A stretch of DNA of 64,000 nt, taken from NCBI GenBank assembly GCA_900759665.1, contig CAAEWE010000050.1, forward strand, positions 1 through 64,000, in the 5' to 3' direction. Under the pieces are notes generated by a model. The model saw nothing but the letters and a program-made list of their open reading frames with translations, did no database searches and was not told the origin of the DNA. The position numbers were made by a program, and so were the translations under genes. Source of the stretch: Lachnospiraceae bacterium. Lineage in GTDB: Bacteria > Bacillota > Clostridia > Lachnospirales > Lachnospiraceae. Below, one piece after another: positions 27,501 to 36,624 of this stretch (positions are counted from its first letter, which is position 1; each line of letters begins with the position of its first letter).

Positions 27501-28247
27501 ATGGCAATGAATGGTATTAACAATCAATCGAATATTTCAAGTCTTTATAACAGCATTTTTGGTATCGGAAGCAACAGTCAAAGTGGCATTTCCTATGGAA
27601 TCAGTGATCTGGCGATGATCCGAAACGGCTCCTACGGCAAGCTGATGAAGGCTTACTATGCAACAGAGAATACAGGAAAGACAGATTCCTCCAAGACGGA
27701 GGAGGAGATAAAGGCAGATCAGACAAAGTTAGTCGGTGTAAAGAGTCAGGCGGCTTCTTTAAATAACAGTCTGGAGGATCTGCGGAGTAAATCTCTTTAT
27801 GAGCCGGCCGGTACCGATGACAAAGGGAAAAATACATATGATCAGGATAAGATCACCAAAAGCGTGAAGGATTTTGTAGACAAGTACAATTCTTATGTGA
27901 AGTCCTCTTCCGATGTGGATTCCGTATCCATTTTGAAGAAGTCTGTCAGTATGGTAGGTTTCACGGCAAAGAATGCAGGCATGCTTTCCAGGATCGGTAT
28001 CACGATCGGAGAGAACAATCAGCTGACGGTCAATGAGGATAAGCTGAAAAATGCCAGTGTACACGATATTTCGTCCTTGTTCCAGGGCGGAGGCTCTTAT
28101 GGTGATTCTGTACAGAATCTGGCGAGACAGAGCTATCAGCTTGCTAACAGTCAGGCATATCAGAGAGGCAATGGATCTTCTTATACATATTCCGGCCGGT
28201 ATTTGGCACTGGGCGGAGCCAATGGTGTGCTGGACAGATATCTGTAA
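27501..28247 (+). CDS. FliD-like small flagellar/secreted protein
   Basis: A 248-residue protein without a classical signal peptide. The segment LSRIGITIGENNQLTVNEDKL resembles the C-terminal region of the filament cap protein FliD (LGIS.. ..G.L.LDEDKL), but the usual N-terminal FliD region is missing, since FliD is normally 450-800 residues. Composition is Ser/Asn/Gly rich, low in Cys and Trp, like flagellar axial proteins. The ATG follows AAGGAGG. A sigma-28-type promoter upstream and a strong terminator downstream make it a single-gene motility unit. FliD paralogue is inference from one segment. Confidence 0.6.
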   Translation: MAMNGINNQSNISSLYNSIFGIGSNSQSGISYGISDLAMIRNGSYGKLMKAYYATENTGKTDSSKTEEEIKADQTKLVGVKSQAASLNNSLEDLRSKSLYEPAGTDDKGKNTYDQDKITKSVKDFVDKYNSYVKSSSDVDSVSILKKSVSMVGFTAKNAGMLSRIGITIGENNQLTVNEDKLKNASVHDISSLFQGGGSYGDSVQNLARQSYQLANSQAYQRGNGSSYTYSGRYLALGGANGVLDRYL

Positions 28248-28287
28248 GGAGAGTGCCTGCACGGGACTTATATGAATGACATTTGGG

Positions 28288-28338
28288 ACACCCCCCGATC
28301 CGGGAGTATAGTGGTTTACGGATCCGGGGGTGTTTTTG
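28288..28338 (+). terminator. Strong intrinsic terminator after the FliD-like gene
   Basis: ACACCCCCCGATCCG (28288-28302) pairs with CGGATCCGGGGGTGT (28319-28333), then TTTTT. It lies inside the upstream open frame of rsmE and so argues for the later rsmE start. Confidence 0.92.
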
Positions 28339-28343
28339 CGTAC

Positions 28344-28372
28344 TTGCACCATTTGGTCATTATGAGTATAAT
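28344..28372 (+). promoter_or_regulatory. rsmE promoter
   Basis: TTGCAC (28344-28349), a 17-base spacer and perfect TATAAT (28367-28372), directly after the terminator. Confidence 0.75.
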
Positions 28373-28403
28373 GAAGGAAAATGATTTAGAGGAGGCAGAG
28401 CCG

Positions 28404-29144
28404 TTGTATCGCTTTTATATTGGGCAGGATCAGATTGAAGAGGATCAGATCCATATTTTGGATTCCGATGTGAATCATATCAAAAACGTGCTTCGTCTGG
28501 AGCCGGGGGACTGGCTGGTGGCATGTGATGGGGAGGGCACGGATTATGTGTGCCGTATTCAGTCATTGTCACAGGAGGAGGTTACCCTTTCTATTGAAAA
28601 GAAACAGGAAAGCGGAACGGAGTTAGATACCCGGATCACATTGTTTCAGGGGATTCCCAAAAAGGATAAGATGGAATTTATCATTCAGAAGGCGGTAGAG
28701 CTGGGAGTGTATGAGATCGTTCCTGTTATGATGAAACGCTGTGTGGTCAAGCTGTCCGAAGCGGGAAAGATTCAGAAAAAGACGCAGCGCTGGCAGGCAA
28801 TTGCGGAAGCGGCGGCCAAGCAGTGTGACCGCGGTATTATCCCGGTGGTACATGCCCCAGTGACCATGGAGCAGGCGTTTGACATGGCATCCTCCTTAGA
28901 GTACAATATGATACCGTACGAATTACAGGATGGGATACAGGTATCGAGACAGATCGTGGAGGAAGCATGCTCCAAAGAGTCCGTAGGGATCTTTATCGGA
29001 CCGGAGGGTGGTCTGGAGAAGGAAGAAGTGGAAAAGGCCATAGAGATCGGGGCAAAACCGATCACCCTGGGCAAAAGGATTCTTCGGACAGAGACAGCCG
29101 GAATGGCACTTCTTTCAATCATGATGTTTCAGTTACAGAAGTGA
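28404..29144 (+). CDS. rsmE: 16S rRNA (uracil-1498-N3)-methyltransferase
   Basis: A 246-residue SPOUT methyltransferase that methylates U1498 of 16S rRNA. The N-terminal PUA-like domain starts LYRFYIGQDQI; the C-terminal knot carries FIGPEGGLEKEEVE and LGKRILRTETAGMALLS. The start is a TTG at 28404 with GAGGAGG 8 bases upstream; the longer open frame would cross a terminator and promoter. The desulfurase gene follows 9 bases later. Confidence 0.93.
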   Translation: MYRFYIGQDQIEEDQIHILDSDVNHIKNVLRLEPGDWLVACDGEGTDYVCRIQSLSQEEVTLSIEKKQESGTELDTRITLFQGIPKKDKMEFIIQKAVELGVYEIVPVMMKRCVVKLSEAGKIQKKTQRWQAIAEAAAKQCDRGIIPVVHAPVTMEQAFDMASSLEYNMIPYELQDGIQVSRQIVEEACSKESVGIFIGPEGGLEKEEVEKAIEIGAKPITLGKRILRTETAGMALLSIMMFQLQK

Positions 29145-29153
29145 GGATAAAAC

Positions 29154-30317
29154 ATGGAAGCGTATTTAGATAATGCAGCAACCACACGGGTATTTCCGGA
29201 GGTGCGTGATATTATGCTGCAGGTGATGGAGAAGGATTTTGGGAATCCCTCCTCCAGACATACCAAGGGAATTGAGGCAGAGGGCTATGTCACCAAGGCG
29301 GTACAGCAGATTGCCGGAACGTTGAAATGCCAGCCCAAGGAGATTATTCTGACCTCCGGAGGGACAGAGAGTAACAACATGGCACTGATTGGCACTGCGC
29401 TTGCCAATCAGAGAGCCGGAAAGCATGTGATCACCACAAGGATTGAGCATGCATCTATTCATGAGCCTTTTGGACGGCTGGAGCAGATGGGGTATGAAGC
29501 ACAGTATCTGCCGGTGGACCAGAATGGACATGTACAGCCGGAGGTATTGGAGGAAGCGGTGCGGGAGGATACCCTGTTAGTTTCCGTTATGATGGTCAAT
29601 AATGAGATGGGAGCCGTAGAGGATATCAAAAGGCTCGCGGCAGTGGCAAAGCAGAAAAATCCCAATGTGATCTTTCATGTGGATGCGATTCAGGCATATG
29701 GCAAGTACAAGATCGTCCCGAAACGTCTGGGAATCGATCTGATGTCCGTCAGCGGGCATAAGATACACGGACCAAAGGGGAGCGGTTTTCTCTATGTCAG
29801 AGACGGCGTAAAGATCAGTCCGATCATTCTGGGAGGCGGCCAGCAGAGAGGCATGCGCTCCGGTACCGAGAATGTTCCGGCGATTGCAGGTCTTGGTGAA
29901 GCGGTCCGGCTGATCTATCAGCAGTACAGCGAGAAGGTGGAACGTCTCTACGCCTTGAAGCAGCGTCTGATGGATGGATTGACCGCTATGGAGGGCGTGA
30001 CCATCAACGGGATCAACGGACTTTCCCTGACGGAGACGGCACCACATATTGTCAGTGCAAGCTTTGACGGGATCAAAAGTGAGGTTATGCTTCATGCACT
30101 GGCACAGGAGGGCGTCTATGTGTCCTCCGGGTCGGCATGCTCGTCCAATCATCCGGATCTCAGCGGCACATTAAAAGCAATCGGCGTGGAGGACAGACTC
30201 CTGGATTCCACACTGCGGTTCAGTTTCTCGGTGCTTAGCACAGAGGAGGAGGTGGATCACGCACTGGAGGCAGTCGCAAAGGTTCTGCCACAGCTTCGGC
30301 GGTTTGTGAAGAAATAA
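29154..30317 (+). CDS. Cysteine desulfurase, IscS/NifS type
   Basis: A 387-residue PLP enzyme that takes sulfur from cysteine as an enzyme persulfide. It has MEAYLDNAATTR, the PLP lysine in SGHKIHGPKG near 202, and the active cysteine in SSGSACSSNHPD near 329. It lies between rsmE and thiI, so its likely partner is ThiI for 4-thiouridine, as with Bacillus NifZ-ThiI; supply to Fe-S assembly is also possible. Confidence 0.95.
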   Translation: MEAYLDNAATTRVFPEVRDIMLQVMEKDFGNPSSRHTKGIEAEGYVTKAVQQIAGTLKCQPKEIILTSGGTESNNMALIGTALANQRAGKHVITTRIEHASIHEPFGRLEQMGYEAQYLPVDQNGHVQPEVLEEAVREDTLLVSVMMVNNEMGAVEDIKRLAAVAKQKNPNVIFHVDAIQAYGKYKIVPKRLGIDLMSVSGHKIHGPKGSGFLYVRDGVKISPIILGGGQQRGMRSGTENVPAIAGLGEAVRLIYQQYSEKVERLYALKQRLMDGLTAMEGVTINGINGLSLTETAPHIVSASFDGIKSEVMLHALAQEGVYVSSGSACSSNHPDLSGTLKAIGVEDRLLDSTLRFSFSVLSTEEEVDHALEAVAKVLPQLRRFVKK

Positions 30318-30384
30318 TATAATGCAGCTTGATCTACCCAATATCATAATATAGATTAAGTCAACAAAGAAATGGAGAAAATAT

Positions 30385-31566
30385 ATGTATCAGGCATTCT
30401 TAGTAAAATATGCGGAAATCGGAATAAAAGGAAAGAACAGATATAAATTCGAAAATGCCCTCTGCCAGCAGATGGAGCGTACCCTGAAGCCACTGGAGGG
30501 CGAGTTTGTGGTAGAACGTCAGCAGGGACGTATTTTTGTGGAGGCAAAGGGGGACTTTGACGAGGATGATGTGATCGAAGCGCTGCAGCATGTTTTTGGT
30601 ATTTCAGGAATCTGTCCGGTCAATGTGATCGAGGACAAGACCTGGGAAAATGTAGCTAAAGGTGTAGGAGACTTTGTAGAGCAGCAGTATGACAAGCTTG
30701 ATTTCACCTTTAAGGTAGAGTCCAAGAGAAGTGATAAGCATTATCCCATGACATCACCGGAGGTATGTGTGGAGACGGGAGCATATCTGCTGGATCGTTT
30801 CCCGGAGCTTCGTGTAGATGTCCATAAACCAGAGGTGCGTATCTGGGTAGAGATCCGCGAGAAGGCGTATGTATATTCCAAGGTGATTAGGGGGGCCGGC
30901 GGAATGCCTCTGGGAACAAACGGCAGTGCCATGCTTCTTCTGTCCGGCGGTATTGACAGTCCGGTGGCAGGATATATGATCGCCAAGAGAGGTGTATTTA
31001 TTGATGCGGTATATTTTCATGCACCGCCATACACCAGTGAGAGGGCAAAGCAGAAGGTCGTGGATCTCGCAGAGCTTGTTTCAAAATATACCGGACCGAT
31101 CCGTCTTCATGTGGTCAATTTTACGGACATACAGATGTATATTTATGAGACATGCCCTCATGAAGAATTAACGATCCTGATGCGCCGTTATATGATGCGT
31201 ATTGCAGAAACACTGGCTAAGAAAAACGACTGTCTCGGTCTGATCACCGGCGAGAGCATTGGCCAGGTGGCAAGCCAGACCATGCAGAGTCTGGCGGCGA
31301 CCAATGAAGTGTGTACGCTGCCGGTATACCGTCCGCTGATCGGTTTTGACAAGCAGGAGATCGTGGAGTTGTCCGAAAAGATCAATACCTACGAGACATC
31401 CATTCAGCCATATGAAGACTGCTGTACCATTTTTGTCGCAAAACATCCGGTCACAAAACCGGAGCTTAAAATGCTTCATCGTTCCGAGGAGAAGCTTGTG
31501 GGCAAGATTGACGAGATGGTAAAGACCGCACTGGATAACGTAGAGATCATTACGGTAGGAGAGTAG
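30385..31566 (+). CDS. thiI: tRNA 4-thiouridine synthase ThiI
   Basis: A 393-residue enzyme that adenylates U8 of tRNA and inserts sulfur to give s4U. It has the N-terminal ferredoxin-like and THUMP domains and a PP-loop SGGIDSPVAGY near residue 187. The rhodanese domain of the E. coli enzyme is absent, as in other Firmicutes, so sulfur should come directly from the desulfurase encoded 67 bases upstream. A CTTGATCTA/TAGATTAAG hairpin lies between the two genes. ThiI in some bacteria also serves thiazole synthesis. Confidence 0.96.
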   Translation: MYQAFLVKYAEIGIKGKNRYKFENALCQQMERTLKPLEGEFVVERQQGRIFVEAKGDFDEDDVIEALQHVFGISGICPVNVIEDKTWENVAKGVGDFVEQQYDKLDFTFKVESKRSDKHYPMTSPEVCVETGAYLLDRFPELRVDVHKPEVRIWVEIREKAYVYSKVIRGAGGMPLGTNGSAMLLLSGGIDSPVAGYMIAKRGVFIDAVYFHAPPYTSERAKQKVVDLAELVSKYTGPIRLHVVNFTDIQMYIYETCPHEELTILMRRYMMRIAETLAKKNDCLGLITGESIGQVASQTMQSLAATNEVCTLPVYRPLIGFDKQEIVELSEKINTYETSIQPYEDCCTIFVAKHPVTKPELKMLHRSEEKLVGKIDEMVKTALDNVEIITVGE

Positions 31567-31585
31567 AGAAAAAGAGCAAAGAAAA

Positions 31586-31608
31586 AGAGAACACCATTGG
31601 TGTTCTCT
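31586..31608 (+). terminator. Hairpin after thiI
   Basis: AGAGAACACC and GGTGTTCTCT form a perfect 10-bp stem with a 3-base loop, 20 bases after the thiI stop. The following U tract is weak (GTACTTCTCTT). Confidence 0.6.
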
Positions 31609-31621
31609 GTACTTCTCTTAA

Positions 31622-31647
31622 ATGGAAAACCTCAGGAATCCCTGAGG
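31622..31647 (-). terminator. Terminator of the HPr-like gene
   Basis: On the minus strand CCTCAGG and CCTGAGG form a 7-bp stem followed by TTTTCCATTT, 25 bases after the HPr-like gene's stop. Confidence 0.65.
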
Positions 31648-31671
31648 AAACTCATAAAGGTATGTAATAAA

Positions 31672-31905
31672 TTACTCTACGATGTATGGAGCGAGAGTCT
31701 TAAGAATCTCATCGATGTTGTCATCATCATGGATGTTCAGATCGATAGCCTTGGAAAGATCCAGACTGAAGATTCCCATAATAGACTTTGCGTCAATCAC
31801 ATATCTTCCGGATACCAGATCAAAATCAGTATTGAAGTTTGTTACATCGTTTACAAATGCCTTAACCTTGTCGATTGAGTTTAAAGAAATCTTTACTGTT
31901 TTCAT
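31672..31905 (-). CDS. HPr-like protein lacking the phospho-acceptor histidine
   Basis: A 77-residue HPr-fold protein. AKSIMGIFSLDLSKA aligns with the Ser-46 segment of HPr (Ser at residue 41 here), but the His-15 segment GLHARP reads SIDKVK, with Asp in place of His and Val in place of Arg-17. It therefore cannot accept phosphate from enzyme I, though it could be a target of HPr kinase and act in regulation, somewhat like Crh. GAGGAGG precedes the ATG. Single-gene unit with its own promoter and terminator. Confidence 0.82.
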   Translation of the reverse strand: MKTVKISLNSIDKVKAFVNDVTNFNTDFDLVSGRYVIDAKSIMGIFSLDLSKAIDLNIHDDDNIDEILKTLAPYIVE

Positions 31906-31939
31906 AACTATTACCTCCTCATTGATTTTGTTCATCTTT

Positions 31940-31968
31940 ATACTAGACACAACGGGACAAAAAGTCAA
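31940..31968 (-). promoter_or_regulatory. Promoter of the HPr-like gene
   Basis: TTGACT (31968-31963), a 17-base spacer and TAGTAT (31945-31940) on the minus strand. Confidence 0.65.
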
Positions 31969-32093
31969 TATACAATGTTGCCAAAAAATATCACGAAAAA
32001 CCTGTGAGGAATGCTATATTTTGGTAAAAACACCGAAACTGCGTAAAAAATATGTGAAAATTTTTAAAATATAAAAGAAAAATGGAGTTCAAA

Positions 32094-33464
32094 ATGAAAA
32101 TTGCTTTTTTAACATTGGGCTGTAAAGTAAATGCATACGAAACAGAAAAAATGAAAACACAATTTGAGACAGAAGGCTATGAAATAGTTTCCTTTTCGGA
32201 AAAGGCAGATGTCTATGTGGTCAATACATGTACCGTTACCAATATTGCAGACCGGAAATCAAGAAAAATGCTTCACCGTGCCCGCCGCATGAATCCGGAT
32301 GCGGTGGTTGTGGCTGCAGGATGTTATGTGGATTCTGCCCGTCAGAAGGGAGAGGAGGACGAAAGTGTCGATCTTTTTATTGGCAATGAAGACAAAGAAA
32401 CCATGATATCCATGGTAGAAGAATTAATGGAAAAAAAGGGTATTATCCATCAGGAAAATTGTCCGGATCATGTCATGGGAGAAATGTCACAAAAGGCAGA
32501 AAAAGAGCTGCATACCAGAGCTTATATTAAGATTCAGAATGGCTGTAACCAGTACTGCAGTTACTGTATTATTCCTTATGTCAGAGGAAAGCTCGAGAGC
32601 CGTTCCATGGAAGATATTTTGTCCGAGACAAAAAAGCTTGCCGCTGCCGGATTTCATGAAATTGTATTGACGGGAATTCATCTTTCCTCCTTTGGTGTGG
32701 ACCGGGAATTTGAAAAAACAGATGCCAATAGTTTTGTAAAACTTCAGGGAAAATATCTGCTGGAATTATTGCAGAAAATGGCACAGGTTTCCGGAATCGA
32801 GAGGCTGCGTCTGGGATCTTTAGAGCCGCGGATCATTACCGGAGAATTTGTAAAAAAACTGGCGGAAATTCCGGAGGTGTGTCCTCATTTTCATCTTTCT
32901 CTGCAGAGCGGATGTGATGCGACATTAAAGAGAATGAATCGTCATTATTCGTCACAGGAATATCTGCAGGGAGTGGAAATTTTACGGAAGTATTTTAAAG
33001 ATCCTGCGATCACCACCGATATTATTGTGGGATTTCCGGGAGAGACAGAGGACGAATTTCAGACTACCTGTGATTTTGCCAGGAAAGTGTCTTTTGCCCA
33101 GATTCATGTATTTAAATATTCCAGACGCCACGGTACCGTTGCAGACCGTATGGAGGATCAGGTGGATGAGCAGGTAAAAAACAGCCGGAGTGACAGACTG
33201 TTAGCGGTAGAAGCAGAGCTGGAAAAGCAGTATCAGCAGAAATTTCAGGGGCGGATACAGAAGGTTCTGATCGAGGAACCGGTTCTGATCGGGGATGCAA
33301 AATATCTGGTGGGATATAATGAAAGATATGTCCGGATCGCGGTACGGTATGAAGAAGGAAGATGCGACGAAAGCCTTTGTAACAGCCTGATAGAGGTGCA
33401 TATTAATGGCTCGCTGGACGGAGATATTTTACTTGGAACATGGGAAAGGGCTTGTAATTTATAA
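32094..33464 (+). CDS. mtaB: tRNA t6A37 methylthiotransferase
   Basis: A 456-residue radical SAM methylthiotransferase that converts t6A37 to ms2t6A37 in tRNAs reading ANN codons. The N-terminal MTTase domain starts MKIAFLTLGCKVNAYE with Cys at CKVN, NTCTVTN and AAGCY; the radical SAM motif is CNQYCSYC near residue 150, and a TRAM-like domain closes the protein. The CKVNAYET pattern and length fit MtaB better than MiaB or RimO. ATG 32094 follows TGGAG at 7 bases. Confidence 0.93.
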   Translation: MKIAFLTLGCKVNAYETEKMKTQFETEGYEIVSFSEKADVYVVNTCTVTNIADRKSRKMLHRARRMNPDAVVVAAGCYVDSARQKGEEDESVDLFIGNEDKETMISMVEELMEKKGIIHQENCPDHVMGEMSQKAEKELHTRAYIKIQNGCNQYCSYCIIPYVRGKLESRSMEDILSETKKLAAAGFHEIVLTGIHLSSFGVDREFEKTDANSFVKLQGKYLLELLQKMAQVSGIERLRLGSLEPRIITGEFVKKLAEIPEVCPHFHLSLQSGCDATLKRMNRHYSSQEYLQGVEILRKYFKDPAITTDIIVGFPGETEDEFQTTCDFARKVSFAQIHVFKYSRRHGTVADRMEDQVDEQVKNSRSDRLLAVEAELEKQYQQKFQGRIQKVLIEEPVLIGDAKYLVGYNERYVRIAVRYEEGRCDESLCNSLIEVHINGSLDGDILLGTWERACNL

Positions 33465-33524
33465 AAAGATATATTACTATATTGAATAGATATGTGCTCG
33501 TGAAAGGATGGAGGTAGTGCCATT

Positions 33525-33785
33525 ATGCAGGAAATCAATAACACACAATATTTTAACGTACAGAAGGATATGGATTTCGAGGTAAAGGATGTCATTGCCC
33601 GGATTTATGAAGCATTGACCGAGAAGGGATATAATCCGGTCAATCAGATCGTCGGTTATGTGATGTCGGGAGATCCAACCTATATTACCAGCCATAAGGG
33701 AGCGAGAAGTCTTATTATGCGCGTGGAGCGTGATGAGATCATTGAAGTGCTTCTGGAAGATTATATTCAGAATAATTTCAAATAA
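33525..33785 (+). CDS. ireB: IreB family regulatory phosphoprotein
   Basis: An 86-residue UPF0297 protein, beginning MQEINNTQYFNVQKDMDFEVKDV. In Enterococcus IreB is phosphorylated on N-terminal threonines by the PASTA kinase IreK; Thr-7 is available here. GGATGGAGG precedes the ATG. It opens the conserved ireB-ruvX-DUF1292 trio. Confidence 0.94.
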   Translation: MQEINNTQYFNVQKDMDFEVKDVIARIYEALTEKGYNPVNQIVGYVMSGDPTYITSHKGARSLIMRVERDEIIEVLLEDYIQNNFK

Positions 33786-33861
33786 TTCCAGGCAGATTAT
33801 CGGAAGAGGGTTTTCCGGTGTTTTCACAGAGTGACGAAGGCAGAGGAATGGAGGAAAAACA

Positions 33862-34284
33862 GTGAGGATCATGGGATTGGACTATGGTGACAAAACCGTA
33901 GGAGTTGCCATTAGTGATGAGCTGCTGCTGACGGCGCAGCCTGTGGAAACGATTTCGCGAGAGAGACCGGCGAAGCTTCGCAAGACATTTGCACGGATAG
34001 AGGAACTGATCACAACGTATGAGGTGGACCGGATCGTACTGGGTCTTCCCAAGAGGATGGACAACCAGGAGGGAGAACGCTGCGAGCGGACCAGAGAGTT
34101 TGGAGATCAGTTGGCAAAACGTACGGGAATCGAGATCATATATCAGGATGAGCGTCTGACCACAAAGGAAGCAGACGCAGTATTAAATGAGGGTGGAGTC
34201 CGGAAGGAAAACCGAAAAGAGTATATTGACAAGCTTGCGGCATCGTTGATCCTGCAGGGCTATCTTGATATACTCGCAAAATAG
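33862..34284 (+). CDS. ruvX: Putative Holliday junction resolvase YqgF
   Basis: A 140-residue RNase H-fold nuclease. It has MRIMGLDYGDKTVGVAIS, VLGLPKRMDNQEGER and YQDERLTTKEAD, containing the catalytic acidic residues. In E. coli the family matures the 16S rRNA 5' end; in other bacteria a recombination role is proposed. Starts with GTG 33862, with GGAGG 9 bases upstream. Confidence 0.95.
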   Translation: MRIMGLDYGDKTVGVAISDELLLTAQPVETISRERPAKLRKTFARIEELITTYEVDRIVLGLPKRMDNQEGERCERTREFGDQLAKRTGIEIIYQDERLTTKEADAVLNEGGVRKENRKEYIDKLAASLILQGYLDILAK

Positions 34285-34299
34285 GAATGGAGATCATAG

Positions 34300-34560
34300 A
34301 TGCAGAGTATTAATTTTATCACGGATGAAGGGGAGGAGATCCCTTTTTATATAATCGAGCAGACTACATTGGCAGGAAAGGATTTTTTGCTGGTGACCGA
34401 CAGCGATACGGACGAGGATGAGGCAGAGGTCTATATTATGCAGGAGATCAGTGATCAGGAGGATCAGACTGTTTATGAGTTTGTAGAGGATGAGGCACAA
34501 TTAGAAGCACTTTCCAAGGTGTTTGCAGAATTGCTGGGCGACGTGGATATTCAAATGTAG
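34300..34560 (+). CDS. DUF1292 family protein (YrzB-like)
   Basis: An 86-residue, very acidic protein (INFITDEGEEIPFYIIEQT, LVTDSDTDEDEAEVYIMQE) of DUF1292, unknown function. It sits 15 bases after ruvX in the order fixed across Firmicutes (yrzL-yrrK-yrzB in Bacillus), which supports the call. Confidence 0.92.
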   Translation: MQSINFITDEGEEIPFYIIEQTTLAGKDFLLVTDSDTDEDEAEVYIMQEISDQEDQTVYEFVEDEAQLEALSKVFAELLGDVDIQM

Positions 34561-34686
34561 AAGGATGCAGAAAAGAGATGTCTGACAGACGGGGAAGAGG
34601 TCTGGAAAGGCTTTGTTTTTCTGTACAATTTTCTGGATTTTAATCAAATAATAAATAAATAAATCAAAGAAAGGCAGGGTATTTCA

Positions 34687-36621
34687 TTGAAAAAGGATAC
34701 GGAATCAAGTGCAGTACAGCACAAAGCAACGGAGGGAGAAAAAGGAGCGAAACGGATCATCCGGAGAGGCAGAAAGCCGTCTGTAAAGGCAGAGCGTGAG
34801 ACAAAGGAGACGGCAGCAGAAAAGCCAAAGAGAACAAGAACCGCAAGAACGACGAAGGCGGCCAGAGAGGAAAAAGAAAGCGTGGCTGCAAAAGCAGATA
34901 AAGCCGTTGCAGAGAAGGTACGGCGCATGACAGAGAAGTCAAACCAGAAGGCAAAGGGCAGCCTTATTGGTCAGGGGCTTAAGATTATCCCACTGGGTGG
35001 TCTGGAGCAGATCGGTATGAATATTACTGCATTTGAGTATGAGGACAATATTGTGGTAGTAGACTGTGGTCTTTCCTTCCCGGGGGATGATATGCTGGGA
35101 ATCGATCTTGTCATTCCGGATATCACATACCTCAAGGAAAATATTGATAAGGTCAGAGGCTTTGTGATCACCCACGGACACGAGGATCATATTGGAGCAC
35201 TTCCATATGTACTCAAGGAGGTCAATGCTCCTGTTTATGCAACGAAGCTTACCATGGGTCTGATCGAGAACAAGCTCAAAGAGCATGTGATGCCCAAGCC
35301 GGTCAAGAAAAAAGTTGTAAAATACGGCCAGTCCATCAATCTGGGCTGCTTCCGGATTGAATTTATCCGCACAAACCATAGTATTTCCGACGCTGCGGCA
35401 CTGGCAATCTTTACCCCGGTGGGAACCATTGTTCATACCGGAGATTTCAAGGTGGATTATACACCGGTACGGGGAGAGCCGATCGACCTGCAGAGATTTG
35501 CTGAGCTAGGCAAAAAGGGTGTTCTGGCATTGATGGCAGACAGTACTAATGTAATGAAGCCGGGATTTACCATGTCAGAGCGTACCGTAGGCAAGACCTT
35601 TGACAATATTTTTGCAGAAAACACAAAGCATCGTATCATTGTGGCAACCTTTGCGTCTAATGTGGACCGTGTCCAGCAGATCGTGAATTCTGCAGTGAAA
35701 TACGGCAGAAAGGTTGTTGTCGAGGGTCGGAGCATGGTCAATGTCATCACTACAGCCACAGAGCTGGGATATATTGACATTCCGGACAATACGCTGATCG
35801 ATATGGATCAGATGAAAAATTATGCACCGGAGAAGCTGGTACTGATCACCACAGGAAGCCAGGGAGAGGCAATGGCAGCACTGTCCAGAATGGCATCGAA
35901 TCTTCACCGCCGCATCACGATTGAGCCGGGTGACACGGTAATCTTTAGTTCCCGTCCGATCCCTGGCAATGAAAAGAATGTTGCCAAGGTAGTCAATGAG
36001 CTTGCGGCAAAGGGAGCCAAGGTCATTGAGCAGGATGCCCATGTATCCGGACATGCCAGTGAGGAAGAGATCAAGCTGATCTATGCACTGACAAAGCCAC
36101 AGTATGCGATCCCGGTTCACGGAGAGTACCGTCATTTACAGGCACATGCAGAACTGGCACAGCTTATGGGTGTGCCAAAGGAGAATACCGTGATCCTGTC
36201 TTCCGGTGATGTGCTGGAGATCGACAGTGAGCATTGCGCACTGGTGGGCAAGGTACAGGCACAGGGCATCATGGTAGATGGACTTGGTGTCGGCGATGTA
36301 GGAAATATTGTTTTAAGAGACAGACAGCATTTGTCCGAAAACGGACTGATCATTATTGTATTAACATTAGAGAAGTATACCAATCAGCTTTTGGCGGGAC
36401 CGGATATTGTTTCCAGAGGTTTTGTCTATGTGCGTGAGTCCGAGTATCTCATGGACGAGGCAAAAAGCATTGTATATGCAGCGCTGGAGAGATGTCTGGA
36501 CAATCAGGTGTCTGACTGGTCCAAGATCAAGACAGAGATCAAGGACAGCCTCAGTGATTATCTCTGGAAGAAGATGAAACGTAATCCTATGATCCTGCCG
36601 GTTATTATGGAGGTTGAGTAG
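34687..36621 (+). CDS. rnj: Ribonuclease J
   Basis: A 644-residue metallo-beta-lactamase/beta-CASP nuclease for mRNA decay and rRNA maturation, with endo- and 5'-exonuclease activity in the family. The core begins near residue 97 (LKIIPLGGLEQIGMN); the zinc motif is THGHEDHIGALPY and HTGDFKVD follows. The first 95 residues are a Lys/Arg/Glu/Ala-rich extension absent from Bacillus RNase J1. The start is TTG 34687, with AGGCAGGG 8 bases upstream and no ATG until the end of the extension. It is inserted into the ruvX-trmR cluster. Confidence 0.94.
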   Translation: MKKDTESSAVQHKATEGEKGAKRIIRRGRKPSVKAERETKETAAEKPKRTRTARTTKAAREEKESVAAKADKAVAEKVRRMTEKSNQKAKGSLIGQGLKIIPLGGLEQIGMNITAFEYEDNIVVVDCGLSFPGDDMLGIDLVIPDITYLKENIDKVRGFVITHGHEDHIGALPYVLKEVNAPVYATKLTMGLIENKLKEHVMPKPVKKKVVKYGQSINLGCFRIEFIRTNHSISDAAALAIFTPVGTIVHTGDFKVDYTPVRGEPIDLQRFAELGKKGVLALMADSTNVMKPGFTMSERTVGKTFDNIFAENTKHRIIVATFASNVDRVQQIVNSAVKYGRKVVVEGRSMVNVITTATELGYIDIPDNTLIDMDQMKNYAPEKLVLITTGSQGEAMAALSRMASNLHRRITIEPGDTVIFSSRPIPGNEKNVAKVVNELAAKGAKVIEQDAHVSGHASEEEIKLIYALTKPQYAIPVHGEYRHLQAHAELAQLMGVPKENTVILSSGDVLEIDSEHCALVGKVQAQGIMVDGLGVGDVGNIVLRDRQHLSENGLIIIVLTLEKYTNQLLAGPDIVSRGFVYVRESEYLMDEAKSIVYAALERCLDNQVSDWSKIKTEIKDSLSDYLWKKMKRNPMILPVIMEVE

Positions 36622-36624
36622 CCT

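Noticed and set aside
28272..28403. Long N-terminal extension of RsmE from the ATG at 28272
   Set aside because: This stretch holds a strong terminator and a promoter, and RsmE proteins start at the Leu-Tyr-Arg-Phe segment reached from TTG 28404.
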